Positions 1-6,171 of a stretch of DNA of 64,000 bases are shown in pieces. Location of the stretch: assembly GCF_004168035.1 (NCBI RefSeq), contig NZ_SDPU01000034.1:124001-188000 (forward strand), in the 5' to 3' direction. The notes beneath the pieces are model-generated. The model was not told the DNA's origin, did not search any database, and was given only the letters and a program-made list of their open reading frames with translations. The stretch is from Nocardioides iriomotensis. GTDB lineage: Bacteria; Actinomycetota; Actinomycetes; Propionibacteriales; Nocardioidaceae. Both the position numbers and the translations under genes were made by a program. The stretch's first letter is position 1. Every line of letters starts with the position of its first letter.

Positions 1-323
1 GGTTCGGCGAGCTGCTGGAGCTGACCGAGCTGCTGGACGCCTCGCTGGGCGTCTCCCGGGTGGTGACCAGTCTCGGCTGGCGGCCGCACCACGAGCAGGT
101 GGGGCAGACCGGCAGCCGGATCTCGCCGGACCTCTACATCCCGTGCGGCATCAGCGGTGCCATCCAGCACTGGGCGGGCTGCTCGTCGGCCAAGAACATC
201 CTGGCGATCAACACCGACCCGGATGCGCCGATGGTGACCAAGGCGACGTACGCCGTGATCGGCGACCTGCACGAGGTGGTGCCGGCGATCAACGCCGAGA
301 TCCGGCGGCGACGGGCCGGCTGA
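1..323 (+). CDS. etfA: Electron transfer flavoprotein alpha subunit, C-terminal part
   Basis: This is the 3' end of a gene that begins before the window; translation is open from base 3 to the TGA ending at 323. The residues carry the hallmarks of the ETF-alpha FAD-binding C-terminal domain: GQTG, then SPDLYIPCGISGAIQH, then AINTDPDAP and GDLHEVVPAI near the end. ETF-alpha pairs with ETF-beta and passes electrons from acyl-CoA dehydrogenases to the quinone pool. The upstream gene, not visible, would be expected to be etfB. The family assignment is very secure; only about 107 residues are present. Confidence 0.95.
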   Translation, partial: FGELLELTELLDASLGVSRVVTSLGWRPHHEQVGQTGSRISPDLYIPCGISGAIQHWAGCSSAKNILAINTDPDAPMVTKATYAVIGDLHEVVPAINAEIRRRRAG

Positions 324-404
324 CCCCGGCACGGTGGCTCCTTCGGGGCATGTCGGGCGGGCCGCGCCGGTCCTAGCCTGGAGGCGACACCACCGGGAGG
401 GCGC

Positions 405-1178
405 ATGGAGTGGTGGCTGATCGACGCGCTGGCCGTCGTCGGTCTCGTCGGCGGCGGTCGCCTCATGCTGACGAAGCGTCGCGCCCACCGGGCCGACGCC
501 GAGGAGCTGGCCGGCGTCCGGACCCTGGCCGACGAGGACGTCACCCAGCTGGGCGAGGAGCTCGGCCGGCTGGACGGCGCCGTCGGCCGGCTCGACCAGG
601 AGGGTCGCGCCGACTACCAGCGCGCCCTGGACGCCTACGAGACCGCGCAGCGTGCGGTGCCCCGGATGCGCACGCGCGACCAGATCGAGGACGTCAGCGA
701 GACCCTCTCCGAGGGGCGCTACGCGCTGGCCTGCGTCGACGCGCGGCTGCAGGGGCTGCCGGTGCCGCCACACCGGGTGCCGTGCTTCTTCAACCCGCAG
801 CACGGCCCGTCGACCGAGGACGTGCTCTACACCGCGTCCGGACGCGGCACCCGCACCGTGCCGGCCTGCGCGCAGGACGCGGCCCGGGTCCGCCAGGGGG
901 AGAAGCCCGAGATCCGGACCGTGAAGGTCGGCACGCGGATGGTGCCCTACTGGGAGGCCGGCGCGGCGTACCTGCCCTACACGCACGGCTACTTCACCGG
1001 CGTCGACACGCTCGGCGGGACCTCGCTCGGCTGGGCGTACGACCCGTCGATGGCCACCGACTTCGGCGGCGGCTACGTCCACGGCGACCACGGCGGTGGT
1101 GGCTTCGGGGACGGCGGAGGTTTCGGGGACGGTGGCTTCGGCGACGGCGGTGGCGGCGGGGACGGCGGAGGCTTCTGA
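405..1178 (+). CDS. Membrane-anchored protein with glycine-rich tail, function unknown
   Basis: The protein has 257 residues. The ATG is preceded by GGGAGG at good spacing. The first 20 residues form a single hydrophobic segment followed by basic residues, so it is probably anchored with the rest in the cytoplasm. Residues about 28-120 are charged and helical, possibly a short coiled coil. A middle module contains CFFNPQHGPS, two further cysteine/proline turns and a tyrosine-rich YWEAG-AYLPY-HGYF stretch. The last 40 residues are almost all Gly, Asp and Phe in GFGDGG repeats. Similar proteins with such tails occur in actinobacteria, but I know no function. It is followed tail-to-tail by the polymer transferase gene only 10 bases away. 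Confidence 0.8.
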   Translation: MEWWLIDALAVVGLVGGGRLMLTKRRAHRADAEELAGVRTLADEDVTQLGEELGRLDGAVGRLDQEGRADYQRALDAYETAQRAVPRMRTRDQIEDVSETLSEGRYALACVDARLQGLPVPPHRVPCFFNPQHGPSTEDVLYTASGRGTRTVPACAQDAARVRQGEKPEIRTVKVGTRMVPYWEAGAAYLPYTHGYFTGVDTLGGTSLGWAYDPSMATDFGGGYVHGDHGGGGFGDGGGFGDGGFGDGGGGGDGGGF

Positions 1179-1188
1179 CCCCCGTGCG

Positions 1189-2355
1189 TCAGGCGATGAT
1201 CGCGGCCGACGTCTCGTCGCCGCCGGTCTCGCCGACCAGCCGGTCGCGCAGCGCGACGAGCTCGGCCACCTCGGTCTTGAAGCGCAGCGTGCTGTCGCCG
1301 ACCTGGTAGTCGTCGAAGTAGTGGTGCCGCATCGCCACCCGCGCCAGGTGGTGCTCGTCGTGGTCCAGCCGGGCCTCGACCAGCGCGGTGAGCGCGGTCT
1401 CGCCGGCGACGCCGTCGACGTGCTCGATGACGTCCGCGCAGCGGCTCACCGGCACCTCCTGGCGCAGCCGCTCGCCGTCGAGGTGACGGTCGGTGACGAA
1501 GAGCGGCTTGCCGGTGCACAGGTACAGCCAGTCGAGGCCGACCGACGAGACGTCGGTGACCATCGCGTCGCAGGAGGGCATCAGCGCCAGGATGTCGCCG
1601 GTGACGTACACCGTGTGGCCGGCCTCCGGATCGCGGGCGGCGGCGTCGGCGACGAGGTCGAGCACGTCGCGATGGGCGTCGCGGATCGACGGGGTCTGGC
1701 TGGTCGCGATCTTCGGGTGCGGCTTGTAGACCAGGCGGACGCCGGGCACGTCGAGGATCGCCCGCACGACGCCGCGGCCGACGGTGTCGAGCGACGTGTA
1801 GTTGTTGTAGTCGGCGTCGCCCTCCCAGGTGGGGGCGTAGAGCACGGTGCGCCGCCCGTCGGCCGCCTCCGGCAGCGGCGACGTACGAGAGAGGTCGAGC
1901 TGGGGCCGGCCGATCCGCACCAGTCGGCTGGTGTCGAACTCCAGCAGCCCGGCCACGTGGCGCTGCACCGCCGCCTCGCCCGCGACGAAGACGCGGTCGT
2001 AGGCCTTCGCGTTGTTGCTCGCCATGCTCTGCTTGTCGCTCTCGCCGTGGTTGACGTGCACGTGCAGCGCCCGGCCGTGCAGCAGCGACTGGAAGTTGAG
2101 GATGGAGTTGTTGCAGTAGAGGACGACCTTCGGGTCGACGTCGTCGTACAGGTCGTGCAGCGCGGGGAACGACGGCGCGACCAGGACCGGCAGCGACGTC
2201 CGGCCCTGCAGCACCGCGGCACTGTCCAGGTCGCGCGCGACCACGCCGACGGGATGCTCCGCGTGGAGCAGCTCGAGCACCGGCAGCCACTGGATCAGCT
2301 GGTAGGTGCGCGACACGTCGTCGGCGAAGTAGGCGAGGACCGAGACCTTTGGCAC
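1189..2355 (-). CDS. CDP-glycerol glycerophosphotransferase family protein
   Basis: A 388-residue protein beginning at GTG (2355-2353); the reading frame stays open far upstream, but homology to the family begins here (VPKVSVLAYFADD). It resembles the catalytic half of TagB/TagF-type polymerases, which transfer polyol phosphate from CDP-glycerol or similar donors to teichoic acid precursors at the inner face of the membrane. Visible family motifs are an HGESDK segment, YAPTWEG, the donor-binding KPHP and DVSSVGLDWL, matching the TagF pattern T-D-x-S-S. It is close to catalytic-domain size only, with no N-terminal membrane-binding domain. A tagD-like cytidylyltransferase lies 53 kb away. The exact polyol substrate is not deducible. 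Confidence 0.85.
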   Translation of the reverse strand: MPKVSVLAYFADDVSRTYQLIQWLPVLELLHAEHPVGVVARDLDSAAVLQGRTSLPVLVAPSFPALHDLYDDVDPKVVLYCNNSILNFQSLLHGRALHVHVNHGESDKQSMASNNAKAYDRVFVAGEAAVQRHVAGLLEFDTSRLVRIGRPQLDLSRTSPLPEAADGRRTVLYAPTWEGDADYNNYTSLDTVGRGVVRAILDVPGVRLVYKPHPKIATSQTPSIRDAHRDVLDLVADAAARDPEAGHTVYVTGDILALMPSCDAMVTDVSSVGLDWLYLCTGKPLFVTDRHLDGERLRQEVPVSRCADVIEHVDGVAGETALTALVEARLDHDEHHLARVAMRHHYFDDYQVGDSTLRFKTEVAELVALRDRLVGETGGDETSAAIIA

Positions 2356-2404
2356 GCGCGAATCGTAAGCCCGCGCGGCCCCGGACGGAACGGGTGTCCG
2401 GCGG

Positions 2405-2758
2405 TCAGTTGAGGCAGAGGCAGAACGGGTGTCCGGCGGGGTCGAGGAACACCCGGAACTTCTCGCCCGGCTGGTGCTCGTGGCGGGTCGCGCCGAGCGC
2501 CACGACGGCCGGTTCGGCCTCCTCGAAGCCCTCCACGACGACGTCGAGGTGCATCTGCTGCGGGACGTCCTGGCCCGGCCACGCCGGCGCCCGGAAGTCG
2601 TCGACCCGCTGGAAGCAGATGCACTGCCCGTCGCCGCGCACCTCCGCCCAGTCGGTGTCGCCGGAGACGTCCCAGTCCAGCAGCGCGCCGTAGAACGTCG
2701 CCAGCTGCCGGGCGTCGGGACAGTCGAGAACGAAGGAAGGGAAGCGTGCGATCGCCAT
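2405..2758 (-). CDS. VOC (glyoxalase/bleomycin resistance) family protein
   Basis: A single 117-residue VOC module with the expected two beta-alpha-beta-beta-beta repeats. It starts MAIARFPSFVLDCPD, has the DxxFYxxLLDW-like segment near residue 25, MHLDVVV in the middle and the terminal FLDPAGHPFCL. Family members bind a divalent metal and act as lyases, dioxygenases or antibiotic-binding proteins; the substrate here cannot be told. The start ATG is at 2758, and a dispersed hairpin repeat begins 45 bases upstream of it. Confidence 0.85.
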   Translation of the reverse strand: MAIARFPSFVLDCPDARQLATFYGALLDWDVSGDTDWAEVRGDGQCICFQRVDDFRAPAWPGQDVPQQMHLDVVVEGFEEAEPAVVALGATRHEHQPGEKFRVFLDPAGHPFCLCLN

Positions 2759-2802
2759 GCCCCCGACCGTAGGGCCGCCCGCCGACAGTTCCCGGGCCAG
2801 AC

Positions 2803-2875
2803 CCAGCTGTAACGCGGGGTTGTGGACGCTTCACAAGGCGCATACCGCTGGGGAAGCGTCCATCTGCCTAGGGAA
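2803..2875 (+). repeat. Dispersed hairpin element, copy 1
   Basis: It starts with CCAGCTGTAACGCGGGGTT, shared with copies at 41746 and 55557. This is followed by a perfect 10-bp inverted repeat, TGGACGCTTC (2823-2832) and GAAGCGTCCA (2853-2862), around a 20-base loop. It sits between two minus-strand genes, 45 bases upstream of the VOC start. Its role, regulatory or mobile repeat, is unknown. Confidence 0.85.
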
Positions 2876-2911
2876 CAGCGCCGGTACGGCGGCCGGCGGC
2901 ACGGGCGACGA

Positions 2912-2996
2912 GGGCAAGATGCGCCGACTCGGCACGTCTGGGAGGGCAAGACGCGCCGACTCGGCACGTCTGGGAGGGCAAGACGCGCCGACTCGC
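2912..2996. repeat. Tandem repeat, 32-bp period, about 2.6 units (type A)
   Basis: Units begin with GGGCAAG at 2912, 2944 and 2976, exactly 32 bases apart; the third is truncated. Each unit holds a near-palindrome (GACGCGCCGA / TCGGCACGTC), so each could fold as a small hairpin. It lies between the hairpin element and the type B array. Confidence 0.85.
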
Positions 2997-3005
2997 GCCC
3001 TCCCG

Positions 3006-3092
3006 GCGGGAGGTTCGAGCCGGGTCGGCGGTGTGGAGCGGGAGGTTCGAGCCGGGTCGGCGGCGTGGAGCGGGAGGTTGGAGCCGGGTCAG
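3006..3092. repeat. Tandem repeat, 32-bp period, about 2.7 units (type B)
   Basis: Units begin with GCGGGAGGTT at 3006, 3038 and 3070, a 32-base period. The core GAGCCGGGTC recurs in each unit. The last unit overlaps the stop codon of the cupin gene. The same unit, with the same period, occurs at 41844-41907, again overlapping the 3' end of a minus-strand gene. Confidence 0.85.
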
Positions 3093-3565
3093 GCGTGCTG
3101 GTCGTCCGGTGGCGCGGGTGGCTGGACCGACCAGGCGGGCGGCTCGTCCGTGCCGGCCTCCTCGTCGCGCTCGGCATCGTCGGCGGTCCCGTGGATCTTG
3201 CCGGCGGCGTGGTGCACCGGGGCGTACACCGCGTAAAGCCGCATCGGCTCGTCGCCGATGTTCGTCACGTTGTGCCAGGTGCCGGCGGGGACGAAGACGG
3301 CCCAGCCGTCCTCGACCTCCTGCTCGAAGTCGAGCCGGTCCTTCGCCGGGCCCATCTGGACGCGGCCGCGGCCCGCGTCGAGGCGGAGGAACTGGTCGGT
3401 CTCCGGGTGCGCCTCGAGGCCGATGTCCTCGCCGACGGGGATCGACATCAGCGTGAGCTGCAGGTACTTCCCGGACCAGGCGGTGGTGCGGTAGTTCTCG
3501 TTCTGCTTCGTCGCGGTCTCCAGGTCGAAGCTCTGCGGCCGCGGTCCGATGTCCTCGATGCCCAT
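3089..3565 (-). CDS. Cupin-domain protein
   Basis: A 158-residue protein starting at ATG with AGGAGGG upstream. A single conserved-barrel cupin spans about residues 30-125: EAHPETDQFLRLDAGRGR corresponds to cupin motif 1 (one His, Glu-type acids), and PAGTWHNVTN to motif 2 with its His. Such small cupins bind a metal and often act as isomerases or sugar/phenolic binding proteins; no specific activity can be named. The C-terminal 30 residues are acidic and proline-rich and look disordered. The stop codon lies inside a tandem repeat unit, which suggests the repeat has replaced or extended the native 3' end. Confidence 0.85.
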   Translation of the reverse strand: MGIEDIGPRPQSFDLETATKQNENYRTTAWSGKYLQLTLMSIPVGEDIGLEAHPETDQFLRLDAGRGRVQMGPAKDRLDFEQEVEDGWAVFVPAGTWHNVTNIGDEPMRLYAVYAPVHHAAGKIHGTADDAERDEEAGTDEPPAWSVQPPAPPDDQHA

Positions 3566-3627
3566 CTGCCCTCCTGTCGCTGACGTCCCGCTTCCTTGTC
3601 CAGCCGTCGTGCCCGAGATCGACGGGT

Positions 3628-4224
3628 TCAGTCCGGTACGGCGGCCTTGCTGGTGACGGTGCGCCGCATCACCGTGTGGTTCTTGCCCTTCGGGCCCTCG
3701 TAGCTGAAGCCCGCCCGCTCGTAGAGCGCGCGCGTGCTGTTGTAGAGGAACGAGTTGCCGACCCGCCGGCCGTCGGACAGGTCCTGCGGGTACCCCTCCA
3801 CGACCCCGCCGCCCTGCTGGGCGATCAGGTCGAGGGCGCCGTTGAGCGCGATCCGCGTCAGCCCGCGCCGGCGGTAGGCCTTGTCGATGAAGATGCAGGT
3901 GAGCCGGTAGTCCGGCGGCGGCTCACCGCGCGCGTCGTACTCCTTGCGGTGGTGGATGTTCGGCAGCTCCTCCGGTGTGCCGTACTCGCACCACGCGACG
4001 GCCCGGTCGCCGTCCATGACCAGGGCGGCATGGGCCTTGCCCTCCTCGACCAGCCGGCGCTTCAGCGCCCGGTTGCCGTCGTACCCCTGACCGCGCTCCG
4101 CGCAGTCCGGGTGGAACCAGATGCACCAGCAGCCCCCGAAGATCCCGTTGTGCCGCTCGACGAGGGCCGCGAAGGCGTCCCAGGTCTCCTCCGTCAGCGG
4201 CCTCACCACGAGGTCGTCGCTCAT
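3628..4224 (-). CDS. GNAT family N-acetyltransferase
   Basis: A 198-residue protein from ATG at 4224. Residues about 5-160 form a GNAT fold. YRRRGLTRIALNGAL is the acetyl-CoA pyrophosphate-binding R/Q-x-x-G-x-A-type motif, preceded by the beta-4 strand TCIFIDKAY, and the C-terminal LYERAGFSYEG is the typical last strand. A tryptophan- and cysteine-rich stretch near residue 30 (GGCWCIWFHP) marks the subfamily common in actinobacteria. It probably acetylates an amine on a small molecule or protein; the substrate is unknown. Confidence 0.9.
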   Translation of the reverse strand: MSDDLVVRPLTEETWDAFAALVERHNGIFGGCWCIWFHPDCAERGQGYDGNRALKRRLVEEGKAHAALVMDGDRAVAWCEYGTPEELPNIHHRKEYDARGEPPPDYRLTCIFIDKAYRRRGLTRIALNGALDLIAQQGGGVVEGYPQDLSDGRRVGNSFLYNSTRALYERAGFSYEGPKGKNHTVMRRTVTSKAAVPD

Positions 4225-4287
4225 GGCAGGAGCGTAGGTCGAGACCTGGTGGTACGGCGAGCGGCGGCGGAGAATGGCGACGTGGTC

Positions 4288-4608
4288 ATGTTCGAGGCCG
4301 CCGTGGTGGTGGGCGTTCTGGCTCTGGTCGTCTACGCGACGATCCGGCTGCTCGCGGGTCCGCCCGGCCTCGCGCGCCCGTCGCGGTCCGCCGTGCAGGG
4401 TGGCGAGTGGCGCATCGACCACGTCGACGTGCACGGCCGGACGCGCGTGCTGCTGCAGAAGGTGCTGCCCGGCAGCGGCGAGGTGCTCGACGAGCACGTC
4501 GTGGCGACGATCGCGGTCGACGACCCCGACTACGACGCGATGTTCCTCCAGGCGATGGCGACCGCACGCGAGCGCCGGGCCCTGTTCGAGAGCGAGCAGG
4601 ATCCCTAG
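4288..4608 (+). CDS. Small single-pass membrane protein, function unknown
   Basis: A 106-residue product. The ATG at 4288 is chosen; an in-frame GTG lies 6 bases upstream. Residues 1-20 are one transmembrane helix. The soluble part has a strand-rich pattern (EWRIDHVDVHGRTRVLLQKV) ending in a charged helix (ATARERRALFESEQ). It reads divergently from the GNAT gene, 63 bases away. I do not recognise a family. Confidence 0.7.
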   Translation: MFEAAVVVGVLALVVYATIRLLAGPPGLARPSRSAVQGGEWRIDHVDVHGRTRVLLQKVLPGSGEVLDEHVVATIAVDDPDYDAMFLQAMATARERRALFESEQDP

Positions 4609-4611
4609 CCC

Positions 4612-4640
4612 TTGACATCGCCCGGAACGGGTGTTGATCC
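4612..4640 (+). promoter_or_regulatory. Possible promoter of the gene at 4680
   Basis: A perfect -35 hexamer TTGACA (4612-4617) is followed after 16-17 bases by a weak -10 (TTGATC/TGATCC). Only the -35 is convincing. Confidence 0.35.
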
Positions 4641-4679
4641 GTCCGGGGAGCAGGCGCATGCTCGGACGAGGAGGTTGCG

Positions 4680-5342
4680 ATGAGGTCCTCTTCACTTCCC
4701 GACGGAATCCCGGTGCTGTCCCGGGGTCGCCACCGCACCCCACGGCGGGGTGCCTGTTTCATGGAGCTCGCGTCCGTCCTCGCCGGCGAACGCTGGAGCG
4801 ACCATCCCGCGTGCACCCATCCCGTGCTGGCCGAGCTGGCCCGGATGGTCAACGACCGCACGCACGACGCCGAACGCCAGGCGCTGCTGCTGCTCGTCCC
4901 GTCGGTCGTCGGCCGGCGCGGCGACGAGAGCACCTGGCTGAGGGTGTCCGTGGCGGTCGCCGGCAGGGTCGTGCTCGACGTTCCCGAGCCGACCCAGCGC
5001 GTCCTCGCGGGCGGCCTGCTCCAGGCCGAGCAGCTCTGCTCGCGTGACCCGTCGCTCGCGGACACGCGGCGTGACGCCCAGGTCGCGCTGAGCCTCGTGC
5101 CCGGCGCGGTCGCGTGGGTCGACGGCCTGTTCGTGCGTACGCCGATCTCGCGGAAGGCGTTCGCCCGGCACTCCGCACCGACGATGGTGCGGCACGCCGT
5201 CGACGGCGTGGTCGCGACCGGCACCCCGGACGTCGACCGACGGCTGCGGGCGCTGCTCGAGGCCGGCATCGCGGCGGTCCCCGCCCCGGTCGTGGAGGAG
5301 GCCTCGACCGGCCTGCCCGCGGCCTGGCGGACCACCGCCTGA
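4680..5342 (+). CDS. Conserved hypothetical protein, 220 aa
   Basis: Translation starts at ATG after a strong GAGGAGG site. There is no membrane segment or signal peptide. After a basic N-terminus (RHRTPRRGACFME) the sequence is mostly helical and rich in Ala, Leu and Arg, with an LLLLVPSVVGRRGDE stretch about residue 75. The pattern (CFMELASVLAGERWSDHP, CTHPVL, ARMVND) looks like an actinobacterial family with no assigned function. Its stop is 6 bases from the 3' end of the frameshifted hydrolase on the other strand. Confidence 0.75.
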   Translation: MRSSSLPDGIPVLSRGRHRTPRRGACFMELASVLAGERWSDHPACTHPVLAELARMVNDRTHDAERQALLLLVPSVVGRRGDESTWLRVSVAVAGRVVLDVPEPTQRVLAGGLLQAEQLCSRDPSLADTRRDAQVALSLVPGAVAWVDGLFVRTPISRKAFARHSAPTMVRHAVDGVVATGTPDVDRRLRALLEAGIAAVPAPVVEEASTGLPAAWRTTA

Positions 5343-5348
5343 GCCCGG

Positions 5349-6140
5349 TCAGCCGGCGAGCAGGTAGCCGAGCGCGAGCGTCGCGGGCACGCGCCCGCCG
5401 GCGACGTACACGTGTGACCGGCCGCGCATGACGACCGCGCGCCCGTGCGGGATCCCGGCGGCCGTCGTCTCGAACAGCTCGCGCGTGTAGAAGCCGTCGG
5501 CGTCGCCGCCCAGCACGAGCGTGGGGGCGGTCACCCGGTCGAGGCGCGCCTCGACGTCGAACGCGTCCTCGGCCGCGACGACGGCGAGCATGTCCGACTG
5601 GTCCTGGGCGGTGAAGCCGCCCATGACCCAGCCGGCCCGGCGGGTCAGTGCGCCGACCGACGGCTTGGTGCCGGCGCCCACGACCAGAGCGGTAGCCGCC
5701 CTCCGGTCGCCGGCCACGGTCAGCCGCGTCACCTCGGCCATCAGCGCGCGGCCGCTCGGTGACAGGCGGCAGGCGGCCGCGGCGAGCACCAGCGGACCAG
5801 CTCGGGGCGGTCGACCGCGAGCTGCAGCGACACCGAGCCGCCGCTGGAGGTGCCGTGCAGGTACACCGGCTCGCCGATGTCGTCCTCGATCGCGCGGGCG
5901 TAGTCGTCGGCGATCTCGGACATCGACGTACCGGGGGCGAGCCCCGGCCGGCGGTTCACCAGGTAGACGGTGAAGTGCTCGGCGTACGGCGCCGCCCACG
6001 AGAGCGACAGCCGCCGCCACACGCCCGTGGGGTTGGCGTGCTCGGTGGTCAGGCCCGCCGCGACGAGCAGCGGTGGCCCGTGGCCCAGGCGCAGGTACGG
6101 CACGCCGGTCGACAGGCTGCCCTCGGTCACCTGCTGCATG
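5349..6140 (-). pseudogene. Alpha/beta hydrolase, broken by a frameshift
   Basis: Two halves of one alpha/beta hydrolase lie in different frames. The N-terminal half (ATG at 6140) contains the nucleophile elbow G-T-S-S-G and reaches ...RPELVR before running into junk. The C-terminal half continues as LVLAAAACRLSPSGRA and carries the acid (LGGDADGFY) and the catalytic His (GRSHVYV). The frames join at about 5789-5793, where restoring one missing C (CGC-CTG-GTG instead of CGC-TGG-TG) gives a continuous protein of about 263 residues. It is either a recent inactivating deletion or a sequencing error. Otherwise it would be a generic serine hydrolase. Confidence 0.85.
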
Positions 6141-6171
6141 GTCGCGAACGTACGCCGTGCGCCGACCCGAG

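Noticed and set aside
3006-3092. GGTTCGAGCC in the type B repeats resembling a tRNA T-arm
   Set aside because: No acceptor stem, D-arm or anticodon arm can be built around it, and it repeats every 32 bases.
2912-3092. CRISPR-like array
   Set aside because: The units abut with no unique spacers of regular length, and no cas gene is present.
1189-3177. Single very long minus-strand frame covering the polymer transferase and the region beyond it
   Set aside because: The upstream part overlaps the VOC gene in another frame and the tandem repeats; family homology begins at 2355.
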